64,000 bases of DNA from Blattamonas nauphoetae. Lineage: Eukaryota; Preaxostyla; Oxymonadida. The notes under the pieces were generated by a model, which was not told where the DNA came from, made no database searches, and saw only the letters and a program-made list of their open reading frames with translations. The position numbers and the translations under genes were made by a program. The stretch lies in NCBI GenBank assembly GCA_033064195.1, contig JARBJD010000157.1, forward strand, positions 62,001 to 126,000. The letters run 5' to 3'. Position 1 is the first letter of the stretch, and each line of letters starts with the position of its first letter. Shown piece after piece: positions 1 to 13,500 of this stretch.

Positions 1-2618
1 ACAATTTGCACGAGAGTGGATGCATTTAAGGTGTGAACAGTTCTGTCAACCGTTTGGAGAGAGTCTGTTCCAATCCATTCGGTTCTCAGCATCTTTCTCA
101 TCCGCTCCACCTTCTCTTCAGCTCTCTTCTTCTCTTCCTCCAAAGTTTTCAGTCGGGTGGACATGGAGAGTGCTTGCTGCTTCTCAAGTTCCGTCTTTAG
201 GCAGTCTGTTCGAACAAGATGAAGAACTTCGATGGGAGCATTTTGGGTGTGTGTTGTGATTCCAAGGCAGAGAGGAGAAGGGATGTTGGGGAAGATCCCA
301 GGCTGCTCCGAATCGTCCACAAACAGTCGAGCTTCTCGAGTCGACATGTTCACTCGAATCGTTGCTGTCTGCCCAACACGATTGCACTTCTTGTTTGTTC
401 CTGCTTGCTTGTTTTCTCCTCCTTGCCACATTCCTCCATTGTACAGAAGGAAATCACCACCAATTCCACCGTGATAGGATCCGCACTGTGATTGTGTGGC
501 ATTTTCAGGAAGAGGATGTCTGAGGAAGCCAAGTACTGAAAAGATAAGAAGTGAGATGAGCACACTTACTCGCGAACTTTCATCTTGTCCACTGATTTTG
601 AGTTCCCACTCTCCCTCGTCGATCGGAAGAGTGAATGCTGTCCTCCACGGTAAGGTTTTGTCAAGTTTGACAAATTGTGTGAGTGTACCATCATTGATTT
701 GGTGGGCTGTTCTGTCGAGTGTTTTGAGTGATTCTGTTCCAAGCCACGTGGTTCTCAGCATCATCCTCATCCGCTCCATCTGCTCTGCCATCTTCCTCTT
801 CTCATTTCGCAATAGCATCACGAGAGTAGATTCTGATGGTGGTTGGCTTCCTTGTGCTGGATTGACGAGATCCAGACGAGCAAGATGAAGTACCTCGATG
901 GGAGCATTTTGGGAGTGTGTGGAGATTCCGAGGCAGAGGGGAGAAGGGATGTCGGGGAAGATCCCAGGCTGTTCCTCATCATCCACAAACAGACGAGCTT
1001 CTCGAGTCGACATGTTCACTCGAATCGCTGCTGTCTGGCCAACTCGTTCGCATTTCTTGTTTGTTCCAGCTGGCTTGAATTCTCCTCTTTGCCACATCCC
1101 TCCATTGACGAGAATGAAATCACCGCCAATCCCACCAGAATAGCTTCCACAACTTTTGAGTGTGGGATTTTCGTGATGAGGATGTTTGAGGAACCCGAGC
1201 ACTGAGAAGGTGAGAAGAGAGAAAAACCACACTCACATCCCAAAGGGGGTCATTTCCTCTGATTTTGAGTTCCCACTCTCCCTCGTTGATCGGAAAAGTG
1301 AAAGCTGTCCTCCACTTTGCAGTTTCGAGAGTGATGATCTGGGTGAGAGTGGTTGGAGTGAGTTTGTGAACAGTTCTGTCGAGTGTTTGGAGAGATTCTG
1401 TTCCAACCCACACATTCGACATTTTCAGCTCAGAAGGGAGCGGTGAGTGTGGCTGAAGTTGTTTTGACTCGAGAATCGCCACCCGCGTCGAGAGTTCTTT
1501 CTGTTCAGCATCTCTCAGTTTCCACACACCGTCCGCTGTGTTCACGATGCATCGGAACGCCTTTCCGAGACATAGCTGACGACAGGTGACTCGAGTCTCG
1601 GGACACTGATCAAAAAAGAACATGTTGAGAGAAGATGAAGGCAGACGGGGTCCATCATTCGCATCAGCAACGCACGCACTTCCTCTCCACACGTGATATT
1701 GATCGAAGTTGCTTTGAACGTCGTTATTGTCCGAATGAGCAGTGCGGGATTCTTGCTCGTGAACGGCGGCTCTCCAAACAGCAGCCAATACAGCACAACT
1801 CCCAACGCCCACACATCCGCTTCGCACGTCGCTGCTCCTGTTTCGGACTCCATCCTCTCCGGCGACACGTACAGCTGCGACATCGCCGAACTCGTCGCTG
1901 TCACATCTTCGGATTCCGCTGCCCCAAAATCGCCTTTGATGAAGAAGTGAAGACCAGAAAAGAGTGAGGCAGAGGGACGGATGAAAGAGAGAAGAAAGAA
2001 GCATACAGAGCTTCACATGACCATCTGCGTCCATCAGGATGTTCTCCATTTTCACATCGCCGTGAGCTATCCGTCCGCTTGAGTGGTTGTGCATCAAATC
2101 CACCGCTGACGTAATATCCTCCATCACTCGATATACTTCCTGAAATAATCAACCCAACAACAAGAATAAGACAATTAGAAGAGAAAAAATGACAAATACG
2201 AAAGTAAACATGAACAAGAGGCGATTGACGGACACACTTCGCGAGGCATCCGAACAGTCCTGGATGTATATTCTTGAACAACTTCGGCAAGAGATCTCCC
2301 GCCCAGTTCCATCACCATCACTTGGCGGCCCTCCATCGTCACGGTTTCCTTCAGTTTGATGATTCGAGGATGCGAGAAAGTTCTCAGCCTTCCAACTTCA
2401 CGATCGAATCGTTCTTTGTGTTTCTGCGTCAAGCACTGCACTATCTTGCCGGCATAGTGAATGTTGCTCGACTTTTCAATCATTTCCACAACCGTTCCAA
2501 AACCACCAGAGTCGATGATTCGAACGAACGTGTCTGAGCAGGACATGGAAATGAACATGGACAAAGAAATCGATAAAAGGCACATACACCTATCCGGGAC
2601 TTGGATGAAATCAGTCAT
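1..2618 (-). CDS. Gene A: kinase-like / coiled-coil / SPRY-repeat protein, 3' end outside window
   Basis: Exons (minus strand): 2618-2588, 2533-2238, 2139-2007, 1933-1647, 1605-1233, 1201-566 and 535 to beyond base 1; all phases agree. The protein opens MTDFIQVPDRY, then a NEK-like kinase fold: loop DSGGFGTVVE (first Gly replaced by Asp), Lys in AGKIV, HGDVKMEN in place of HRDxxxxN, an intact DFG made by splicing over intron 2006-1934, SPE for APE, and CEADVWALG. A short linker leads to at least two SPRY-type modules (WRTAF, GEWELKI, GIGGDF, RLFVDD, SPLCLGI). The kinase could be active but has lost the HRD arginine. Introns are 54, 98, 73 and 41 nt, then 31 and 30 nt inside the SPRY modules. 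The frame stays open to base 1, so more modules lie outside. Kinase and SPRY assignments rest on motifs; the substrate is unknown. Confidence 0.82.
1202..1232 (-). other. 31-nt intron in the second SPRY module of gene A
   Basis: The minus-strand segment starts GTGTGG and ends CTTCTCAG. The equivalent segment is 30 nt in all 16 other SPRY modules of the window. Here one extra base would break the reading frame if the segment were translated, yet the SPRY frame resumes exactly at the AG. Removing it gives D-V-M-L-G-F, matching the other modules. This copy is the best evidence that the conserved stretch is an intron and not coding sequence. Confidence 0.75.
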
Positions 2619-2931
2619 ATAATTTTATCTCAAGTTGTATAAGAGGAATAGAGATCGATCAACCCAAAGGCACCTCGGTTCAAAGAATCCGAAATCGAAC
2701 ACAAGTAGTGAATCCTTCATTCATGGATTCTCTTGATTAAAGTGCTGGGGTTCGAGATCGATGCAGTAGGGACTGCATTTCGACCTATCATCATCACAAT
2801 TCAACGATTCAGTATGAAAACCGAAGAACTGTCTGAAAACACCATGACTTCAGTTCAATACTGTGTCCAAAGGAACTGAGTCACGTCTTTCTTCATCATT
2901 AACTCTCTCACACAACACCTACTTCTTCCAC
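2619..2931. other. Intergenic, upstream of gene A and tRNA-Cys
   Basis: No open frame with coding character. It holds the start-proximal sequence of gene A (minus strand) and the 5' flank of the tRNA. No TATA box or other element could be assigned with confidence. Confidence 0.5.
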
Positions 2932-3003
2932 GGGGTTATGGCTTAATGGTAGAGCAATTGACTGCAGTTCAATAGATTCCCGGTTCGATTCCGGGTGGCC
3001 CCT
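2932..3003 (+). tRNA. tRNA-Cys (anticodon GCA)
   Basis: A 72-nt cloverleaf. Acceptor stem GGGGTTA pairs with TGGCCCC (two G-T pairs). The D arm is GCTT-AATGGTAG-AGC. Anticodon stem ATTGA/TCAAT encloses loop CTGCAGT, giving anticodon GCA. The T arm is CCCGG-TTCGATT-CCGGG. No intron is present. A run of five T from base 3003 is a normal Pol III stop. The B-box-like GGTTCGATTCC is intact, so the gene looks functional. Confidence 0.95.
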
Positions 3004-3147
3004 TTTTGTTTTCCAATCCTCAAAACATCCTCAATTATTCGACGAACAGAGGATCATCTTTATTTTTGGAAAAATCGTCAAAAATCTCGCGACAGAATCA
3101 TGAAATGTGCCGAAGTGACAGGAAAAAGACAATTCCAGCTCGAAATG

Positions 3148-4170
3148 TCAGGAATCGTCCAACAGACCAGAATGCTCGGACGGCGCGTCGGAGTTGATGC
3201 CCTGAAGACTCTGGATCCGCCTGCGTGCTTTCAGCCGCTTGCCCTTGCGCTGCTTGGGTTGCGGGAGGAGAAGGAAGAACGCGAAGAGGAAGAGGAGGGA
3301 CGGGATGTATTCGAAGAAGAAGACGAGGCAGAACAGATAGGTGCTCGCGGAATTGCTGGAATATGAAAAGAAATGAACAGTCATGAATATTCATGAACAG
3401 AAACGGAGAGAAAGGACAGACCATTCATCGTTGTCGAACTCGCATTGGGGAAGCCACTCGTCGCGATACAGTCGGAAGAGGGGGTTCACATCAAACGCCC
3501 GCAGCACCAGCTCGACGAAGCGGACGAGAGTGAGGATTGTGTTGACAATCAGGATCAGCAGAGGCACGCGAAGGACTCGCTTGGATTTTGGTGTCAGCCC
3601 CTTCGTTGCGTATAGGCAGATGAATTGGACGAGACAGAAGGCGATGGAAACGAAGGTGACAAAATAGAAGAGTGATTTGATGATGTAGTTGTGCACCAGG
3701 TACTTGTTGTAGACACCCATGTTGGACGGCTGAACGGGGTGATCAAAGGAGAAAAGAGCAGACAATATCAGCTGGTGTGGCAATTACGTGCCAGATGATC
3801 AATATAAGGGAGATCGCGATGCACAATCCGCAAACGATCACGCGAGATCGATGTGATTTTGTGAATGGGGCGAGAAGGAGGTGAGATAACCAAAGAGATA
3901 AGGACTCCCAGGCAAAGTAGTAAAGGTAAACAGGAAGTTGGGTAAAAATAACAAAGAGGGCGAAGAAGTTGAAGCGAAAGGGGACCAGAAGGAAGAGGCA
4001 TCGATCGCAGAGCATGAGTGAGAGAAAGAGGAGGAATCCGAACTTAAAAATGGATATGTCCTTTTTGTCGCGCTTCACTTCGAAGATAAGGACGGTGGTA
4101 GTCCATAAAAGGCCAAGTAAGGAGAGAATAAACAAGGCCACGAGGGCGATCGTTCCTCGACCCCAAATCA
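3148..4170 (-). CDS. Seven-helix membrane protein, possibly TOM1/THH1-like
   Basis: Exons (minus strand): 4170-3788, 3729-3422 and 3355-3148, with introns of 58 nt (GTAATT...CAG) and 66 nt (GTCTGT...CAG); frames join cleanly and end at TGA. The product of about 299 residues has seven hydrophobic segments: four in the first exon (TIALVALFILSLLGLLW; KFGFLLFLSLMLC; a segment around VIFTQLPVYLYYF; GLCIAISLILII), two in the second (FYFVTFVSIAFCLVQFICLY; LLILIVNTILTLV) and one in the third, then a basic tail (KQRKGKRLKARRR). Seven helices with short loops recall the THH1/TOM1/TOM3 family or a divergent 7TM receptor; I cannot separate these. The first recognised exon is preceded by CTTCGTCAG, an acceptor, and needs one more upstream base, so a short first exon with the ATG is missing from this model. 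It is divergent from the giant FYVE-like gene. Confidence 0.6.
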
Positions 4171-4502
4171 CTGACGAAGATGAGCGAGAAGAAGACCAAA
4201 CGAGGGCACCGTAGAACGGTTAAACTCTGGAGGTTGAGTTGGTGCTTCCCGGACAGTGTATCAGATGATCACAGATGAGAGGAGAGATTATGGTTCCATC
4301 AAACAATAGACACTAGAAGAGATGTAGAATTCTCCTAAAATAGATTGGATACAAGTGACCAGTTTTTTCTGGAGAATTACAATGGTATTGTTGTCACTGA
4401 CCGTGATCTTTTACCCAAACTTTTTCTTTTTTCTCAGTCCGCACTTCATTTCTTCTTCTCACTCGATTATCGGACTGAAAATCATTTATTTCGGCCTGTC
4501 TT
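4171..4502. other. Intergenic between two divergent genes
   Basis: About 330 bp separating the 7TM gene (minus) from the giant gene (plus). It probably contains the missing first exon of the 7TM gene and both promoters. An alternative frame is open from 4345, but it overlaps the zinc-finger exon out of frame and is not believed. Confidence 0.4.
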
Positions 4503-7500
4503 ATGCCACAACCTGTCCGATCACCGACTTCTAGTCAAGAAACACTCCTTTTACTTCCGTTCATTTTTAAAGCACCATCAGATGCGAAAACTCATTGCTA
4601 CGGCTGCATGTCACCACTGCCTGTCAAACCTTCACCTCAATACTGTCTCTTTTGTCAACGAGTCTTCTGTTCAACGTATGTCATCTAATCTCCGTCACCT
4701 CTCCAAGTTGCTTCTCGTTAACGAAAGACTTTTCACAACTCAAACAACGACGTGTTTGCCCATCATGCGCAATTGAGACCGTCTTTGGTTTGATCTCTGT
4801 CTTTTCACTTCTTATCTCAGGAATCAATCGAGACAAACATCTCACCGATATTTCGATTCTAAATCCGGTCCTTGACATCTTAGAGTCTCTTCCCTCACAT
4901 GAAGTCACGTTAAACTGCATCAGCGTACTTCTCTTTGTCTGGAAGAACCTTATCACTCAAATGTACCCATCAACAACCCTCTTCGACTCCACGCAAGATT
5001 TCCCACTCTATCTCAAGAGCTTTCTCCATATACCACAATCTACCGCGGACAGTAGTGCATCTCAACGACTGTCCATGTTTTATTTCAGTCTCCTGACAAT
5101 GTTATATTCATCATTTGACGATCCCTCCCCACCACTTCTGTACTCCAACTATTCCCTCACATCATCCGTTGTCGCTGCCTCATATTCATTTTGCCAAGAT
5201 GACTCTCTTGACACAAACCGCACCCGTCAAGTTCTGTTCGAACCGCCCGAATTCAAACGACTCGTCAAGCACTTCATCGAATTTCCGTTCCGAAGCGCTC
5301 CTCAGCCTCCAAATCTGCCGTCAATCGCCATAATTCGAAAGATACACAGCAGAATAATCTCATCGGCGATAAAAGCTCTCGTCTCGTCCACGCAGGCCCT
5401 CTGCGCTTTGTCGTGCACCCCTAATCCGTCACAGGAACAGAACAATGTCTTACTCTCAACTATGTTGCTCTCCCTGTCACTGTTATCACTCCTCTTTTCC
5501 CACTCCACCCCTTCTCTCCTTGCATCCTTTCTGGATCAACGCAAAATTTGGCCGCAGCTGGAAGAGGCAATTGAGATCCTTCTCCTCTTTATTCACCACC
5601 AACCCTCTCTGTCCCCCACAACCATCCCATTTCTGCCCACACTTTCGGTTGACCTCGCCAATTTCTGCACAACCAGCATCGACGCCTCACCGGCGAGTGC
5701 TCTCCCTCTCCCGTCGATCACAACATGCCCAATCACCCTTCTCGACGAGTATCCATCGCTCTCCTCCTTCCTCCACATCCACTCCACTCTCATTCTCTTC
5801 TCTCTCCTCCATCCATCGGTTCCTCTCCACCAATCAATCAAATCGAAAGCAGGTGCCTTCATTTCCGTCACTGAACGCCTCGTCGCCCTCCACACTCGAC
5901 CAGCAGACTCTCCTGTCGGCGATCTTCCTGTCACCTTCCGCTCCCAAACAGACGATCTCGACTCGATTGGACTTCACTCGCTGCCCGACTCGAATGTCAG
6001 AGGAAGACGGCAGACGCTTCGAAAGCCGTCGTCGCTCTCAAAATCAGTCGCCAGTGTGTCACCTCCGCCTGGAATTGGAGGAAACCAACCATTCCCTCTC
6101 ATCGACACAACTGACCACGAACCCAGAATGAAGCATCTTCTCTTCTCGGCCTCTCTCCCTCCTCTTCTCAGTGTCAACCAACCAGAAATCTTGGACGACG
6201 ACGAGGAACACACGCCAGCTGTGTCAACCATGTTCACGCTGCCAGACCATGTCCAGGGTGCTTCCATGCCATCAGCCGAGTCGGAGAACACGCTGTACCA
6301 TTCGCAAGACTGGAACATGAGCATGCCACTCACTCCATCCAGCCAGCAGACCGAGGTGACATTTGATTATGCTCCTACGATTGTGCTGAACACGACCCAA
6401 CTCAACGAAGGACGATTCGCAAGCTTCAGTCCGTTCACTGCGTCTCTCCTCACCAAAGACCCGCCTCCTTTCGATTCGCTCTTCCGTCCGAAGCGGTTTA
6501 AGAGTCTCGGAATCCGACCGAACACAACTTCGTTTATTGTCCCTCCAGCTTCCACCGCGTTCGTGTCGCTGATCATGCCACTTCTCTTCCGACAGCTGAT
6601 CCCCGACACCAGAACGCCTCCATCTCAACACATGTTGGGCGTTCTGCAGAGGCTCTTTCAGGTTCTTCGTCCACTTCTGACGATTGTGGAGGAGACAAAC
6701 GCGTTCTCCAACCCTGTCGCTGTCGTCGACGTGTCGAATCCAGACAATTCGACAGTTCCAGCCGTCAAGTTCACGCAGGCGCAGAAATTATCGTTGAGAC
6801 ATCACTCGATTGGGGACAGCGAAGACCACAGCGGATCATCGGCCACGCTGAACTCCGACCAACGCCCGCCAGCCGACGAGAAGGCGAACATGGCACAAGC
6901 TCTGACACTTCTCTCGAAACAGCCGGAAGTTCAACTGTCGTCAAGCCGTCTTCTTCCAAAATTCACAGTTTCTATGATGAGCGACAGCACTGACAACCTG
7001 CACGCCTTCTTCAAGTCCAATTCACATCAGAGCACATCACAGAACAGACTGAACACGTCTGACACTCTCGACACTCCCTCCTCGTCTCCCCCCTCACGCA
7101 CTCAGTGGCAGTACGACTCGCCGTCTGCCCCTTCGACTGTGTCACCTGCTCTGACCGACTTCAAAATGGAACAATATGACCCAATCTCACATCGAGGCAG
7201 CATGCAGACACCTGTCGCTCTGTCGCCCATCTCGCAGCCGATGCTGAACGCTCTCCTCGCACTGTTTTCGGGAGTTGTGGAACACTTTCAGAAGACGGGA
7301 GGGTTGGGTGATTCCCAAATTGTGTCGCTGCTTCTCCCTTTCGTCGTTTCACCTTTCCGTTCTGTGGAATCTGTTTCGAGGCGAGCTGTCATGTTTCATC
7401 TTTTGGACGAATTTCGGGACACACCCACACTTCAAGCGAGAGACAACACTGACATGCTGTTGAAGTTCCTGCGAATGGAGAATTCATTCGACAACATGAA

Positions 7501-10500
7501 GACAAGATCGCTCCCTCCCACCCCATCCACAACTGACAACAAGCGACTCAACAGCCAAGGCCCAATCCTGCCAGCGCTGAGAATAAAAAAGAACGAGGAT
7601 CCAGGCGAGATGAACTTCGCGTTCTTTTCTGTCTTCAAGTTCAACGCGAGGCAGATCCCAGTGATCCACCAGGCAGCAAGCACGTGCTTCCCTTCGCTGT
7701 ATTCAGAGATGCTGTCCACTCTCTCGCCTCTCCTTCAGCGATATCTCCGTCTTCGCTCAGTCTCGTCCATCGCAAGCATCGACACCCTCTTCTCCATCAT
7801 CCTTCTCATCGTCCAATCCACTTTTGTCTACCACGAGACCATCCGACCCAATCCCGCTCTCCCACCCTCAACCAAACGACGAGAGGATGCCTCTCGACTT
7901 CTCTCCGACCAGCCATATCCAGCCAGCTCGCCGTATCTTCTCTCCGCTCTCGTCATCGACCTGGTCGGGTTCAGTCAACTTCATCACAGTTTTGAGGAGG
8001 CTGATGAGACACACAGCGATCCACTCTCCTTCTTCACTCCGGTCAGTCAATTCAGAATTGGGACGGAGGCAGATGAGGACACAATGTTGCTTCGAAATCT
8101 GACGACGAAGGCAGCGAAGATTGTGAATATTGTGTTGGAAATGACAAAGCCGATTCCACTCCTCCACTCCTCGTTCAAATGGAAGGGACAGATCCACACG
8201 TCCAGTCCACCGCTCTTTCTCTCCACTGCTCTTCCCTTCCTTCGAACCTTCCTTCACTCACAACTGATGAAGGAAGAAGAGTTCATTGTTCTGACACTCG
8301 CGGAGGCAGTTGGAACTCGCCTGTCGACGTCTGTCAAACCTCCGCCTTTCTTCACTTTCTGCTCGGAAGACGAGGAAGTGTCGATGGAATATTGCAAGTT
8401 GTATCTGAACGTGATGCTGTATGGGCTGAGTGAGAAGGAACAGGCAGTGTTTGTTGTTGACTACATTTTGAGATCGTCGCCTGAACGAGATGCCATCACA
8501 CGAGCTCCCAGACACTGCACAGCTGCCCATCCGCATCCATACCATCCACACGCCCTCGTCCTCTCCTCTCTCCTCAGACTGGAGACGATTCTGTCCAAAA
8601 GTGACCACGTGCGAGCGTTCTTTGTCAAAGAGATTCCGCAGTCGCTTGTGATTGTTGCGCAGTACGCGTCACTTCGAAAGGAGCAAACTTGGCATCACGG
8701 ACACAATCACAGCACAGCAACGAACGATGGATTGTCGTCGACAGTGAGCAGCTTCAATTCTGCACACTTTTTGTCCCCGAGCGCGTTGGGATTGGCAGAC
8801 ACACCTTCGCAGACGAACGAGGAGAGAGACGAAGAACTTCAGATTGCTGTGGGAAGAGTCATCCACGCGTTTTTGGAAGGAGAAGACGAAGAACTCGATA
8901 ACGACCGTCTTTCAATCAAATGGGGCGCCATTTTCATCTCGAGTCTTTGGGAGTTGTATTCGAAACAGCCGTATCCCGTTCCTGTCTCGTCTGCCATCCC
9001 TCCACGCCCACCTCCTGGCGAGACTCCCGCACCAGCTCCTGCCCCGACACCTTCCGAACCACACATTCTCCCACCAGCGCCAAGCCCAGTTCCTGACGCT
9101 GCGACGAGTGCTCCTCTTCCAGCGACATCTCCAACACAGTCGAGTCCACCCGCATCGGCAGTGATGGTTCTGGACTTGTCCAAGTCGAACATCATCACAC
9201 CATACTCCATCCCCCACGTTGAAGAATCGTTCGTCCCTCCACTCGGCTTCGAGATAGTCTTCCACGCGACGTTGCGAGGTCTCCTTCTCTTCGCCCGGTC
9301 TCACCCGCCCGACAAATACGCCCACATCTGGCTGAACATCTTCAACCAGCTGTTTGTGGCTGCTGTGGTGAGGAACCTTCCCGAAGAAGATCAGGATGTG
9401 GTGTCGTATCTGATTCGGTTGTATTTCGCGGATCATGGGAACACGTCGAACATGTCGGATTATGCGCCACACGCCCAGTTGATGCAGGTTGACTCGGTTC
9501 TGGTGAAGGAAGTGATTGCTGAGTTCTGCATCGAGATTCTCTCTCAGTTTCCTGTTCGAACATTCGCTCCATCGTCTGTCCCTCTCGCTCCAATGAAAAC
9601 AGAATATCTCCACTTTTTGGGTCGAAAGCGGCGAGGTCGGCGTGGAACAAGCATTCTGGATGTGTACGAGGACCCACGTGAAGACAGGAACTTCGCGATG
9701 ACACGTCTTCTGATGGCAGTTGGAATGATTCCCGAACAAGTCGCGCAGCTGTTGGCGTCGCCGTTGGTCGAGCTGAGGACACTGGCGACTGATTTCTTTG
9801 TTCTGTTTCTGTCGTCGATGTACGACACACTCCATCCAACTCTGAATCAACTCGAAATCGCTGGGTATTCGTTCAAATCGCCAGCTGAGATGGTTGGAAT
9901 GGCGTCGCAGGGATTTGTGTATCGTCGCTTCAAACAAATTCTGAGCGAATCAGTTGAGCAGATGAATCAACTCCGAAACGAACTGAACGATCCCTCCAAC
10001 ACCCTCGTCGATCCACATGTTCTGAAAGGAATGCTGAAAAGTGGAAGACGCTTTCGACCTCGGCAAGCCTACACACTCTGGTTTTACGGAAACCCTTCTC
10101 TCTCTCCACCCGACACGAAAGCAGTGGGGAAGACATCACACGGGCTGCACTTCTCGACGACGACACCGCTCTCCCTTCACCGCTCGTCTGATGAATATCC
10201 GTCGATCGAAGTGCCGGTGACACTCGCGCTGCTTCATTCGTCGTTTGGCGGGGCAGATGTGCGAATGAGTCCGGACAAGCCGTATTCGATGCTCATCCGA
10301 CAATCGTCGAATGCCGTGGCATTCTTTGCGATGTTGGCGGAGATGGGATTTGGAGGCGACAGGGCAGCTCACGACAATCTCGTTCCTCTCCTCACTTCTG
10401 CTCTCTCTTTCCGCTTCCCAACTCGTGTCTACGCAATCAGTGCACTGGGACACCTCGCGAAGAACCAACCGCTCGTTCAAGACAAGATCAGAGAAAGCGG

Positions 10501-13500
10501 GGCGATCACAATTGTTCTGAAGATTCTGTCGAAGAACATCGCGAAATTGTCCGATCTTCTTCGGGAAAATGAAATCGAGATGAACATGAATTCCGAGAAG
10601 ACGTCGCTTTTGGACAAAATGATCAGACTCTTCCCAATCATCAACTCCACCTCGCTCGACGAACAGACAGAGTTCGAACTCTTCCACTCCAAACTCCCTC
10701 CCTTCCTTCCGCCGGCGACAAGAAGGAAATATCAAGCGAACTCAATCAAAGCTATCGACCTCCACACAATCACAATCGCTGAATGCTGTCAGATGCTGTT
10801 CTACACACACAGAAAATCTCCATCCAACGCACACTCATTCCTCACTCAAGTCATCCCATCACTGCAATCACACACTTCTCATTCATCACCCACTCCAATC
10901 ACTGTCATCCAACGACTTCTCAACTCCTTCCTTCCGATTGTTCAGTCAGTCTCAGAGAAAGGCACAGTGTTGGATTCGCTTCACGAGCGACGGAAGGAAC
11001 AAGTCGACTCGTTTGAGGAACAGATCTTTGACATAAAAGGATGTCTGACAGACTCGGGAAACGCACCTGCCCCCTCTCCTCGTCTCTCACTCGTTCGAAC
11101 AATGGAACGACATCTTCCGTCGGACTTTGAAGACGACTTGATGTCGATGAACGCTCCGTCGCCTTCTCCTTCGTTCACAACCACTCCCATCGTCAAACAT
11201 CACATGTCGCTGAAATCATCGCCGAAGAGACTGTCGAGGGATGAGGAAGATGTTGACCCGAACTTCGGACCGACAGAAGTTGTGGGAATGAATTCAAACC
11301 CGTTCGAGATGGATTTGAGCACAGGCGAGGACGACGAATCGAGTGATGCTGAATCGGCGAGTATGACTGCAACTCCCCCACAACACCAACACTCGCAACC
11401 TCCTCCCACACCTCATCAGCACTCAAACATGCCAATCCAGATCGGGCATCTGAGAAGAGGGATGTTTAAGAGGTCAAACAGCATCGTCTCCATCACGCCT
11501 CTCTCCCGACCAGCACAGAACGACACCACTCCAATCATCGACGAGCTCGTTGGATCACGCTTGGCTGTTCAGTCAGCTGTTGATTGGGATGAAGAGAGTG
11601 AATCAGAGAGCATCGTGTTCCTCCAATCAAACGAAGAAAGGAACCAACAGCTGCTAGAATATCCTGCTGTTCAGAAGGCTCTGTGTTACGCAATCAAACT
11701 GATTGGAACACTCGTCACTCCGCCTCTCCTCCCTCTTCTCAGCAAAACAGGGATTCTGAACCAGCTTCCCGTCTTCGCCACGGAGAGTCAGTCGATTGTG
11801 ATTAAGAAAGCAGCAACTGCAGTTGTGTTGAAGGCACAGCTCATTCTCGATTCAAGCACTCCTCTCCAAACACTCGATCCTCGTCCAGTCTCCCCTCTCA
11901 AGCCCATCCTGAACGGTGTTGTGGAGATCTTCAATCACGTTTCGAACGCTCAATCCGACACTCTTCAGCTTCCACCCTCCCTCCACATCCATCCCACAAC
12001 ACCACTCTTCGAACCACCCACTCAACTCACTCCTGTCATCACCACCCTCTTCTCTCCCGACTCCCCCGTCTTCTACGACTCGATTCTCTTCTCTTATCCT
12101 CTCAACGCCGCTCCTCTCCCCCTTCTCGACCCATCTTCGCCAGCAAACCACAAAATGGCGAAAGAGGACATCGAACGACTTCTTCTCGAGTTTGCCAAAC
12201 TCACATTCACCTTCGTCCAGACCTCCAAACGCAAAGCACCGAAACCCGAGCAACAAGAAGCCGAAGTCGCCTTGTCACGCATTTTGAGAGAAGTGTCGTA
12301 TCAATTCTACGCATTTCCCGAGTTCATCTCGCTCATCACATGTGCTGCCCCCCTCACACCGCAGATGTCTCGTTACGATGCTGATGATTACTCTGGACTG
12401 AGCTCGCTTCTGGCCATTTTGGAGACAGACACAGTCTCAACAAGGTTGGTGTGTCTTGCGGGAAGCTTGTTGGTTCGCTGTCTCGCTTCATCGCCGACAG
12501 TTCGATCGGCGCTGTTTGTGTCGTCGCAGACGAACATTCTGATGCGACTGAGCCATCTGACAAACCCGACAAGTCGAAATCAGAGCCTATCTCCGCTCCC
12601 ACTCCACTTCGAGCAGGAAGCCAGTCTCCGCTTGTTCATCACCACACTCGGACTCAACTGCACCACACTCGAGTTTCTCCCAAATTTCGAGGTGAAACAC
12701 AATTACGTCTATAGCAACCCAAATCTAGCGTTTCTGACGTCGTTCTATAGTGTCACCGCTCTGACGATTCTTCTCCAGCCAATCATGGTCAGCCGACACA
12801 CACTCTGGACACACGGACCGGACGAACGAGCACAGAATCACGAGATGAGAGTGCTGGTCGACTCGAACAAGAACGGCGGAATGAGCTACGCGCTCAGAAG
12901 CGTCATCACTCCCGAAGAACGAAGAAGACGATGCAGACGTCAACCAATCTCGCCGAATAGCGGGTCGTTTGAAGTTCTCATTCGAGAGACAAACAACGCT
13001 GAGTTGAACGCGAGGGACAGAGCGAAGATTCGACAGACACTACTCGACAAACGCAACCAGCTCTCCGAACAGTCCGATTCCGTCTCCAACGTCACTCTCT
13101 CTGTCGTCTCTCCAATCACATCGCAAGCTCCAGACAAGCCCACACAACGCATCCTCTTTCCGCCTGTCGACCTCTCCCTCAAGGCAAGGGTGTATGTTCA
13201 ATATTTCAGAAAATTGATTTATCGTGGGATCCATTTTGGAGTGGTTCGATGCATCCATGCTCTGTCTGTTCTGTCTGTTCCGAGAAATCTTTCTGTCAAA
13301 CCAGCGTTTGCAGAGATCTCTGACAGTCCCAATCCAGAACACCTGACACACAACTTCCAGTCACTCGCACTTCGTGCGTATCTGAAGCTCTTTTCAGACA
13401 TCGCACGATTGTCACACTTCCCTCTGACGCCTTTCGCAGCTGATCCGAACATCCTCATTCTTCTCACTTTCTGTCTCGCATCATCCGATTCGTCCATCGC

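Noticed and set aside
184-888. Plus-strand frames at 219-491, 496-888 and 843-1205
   Set aside because: They are antisense shadows of the SPRY modules of gene A; equivalent shadows recur opposite every SPRY module.
4345-4776. A 143-residue frame from ATG 4345
   Set aside because: It overlaps the zinc-finger exon out of frame and has no family features; the finger frame explains the same bases better.
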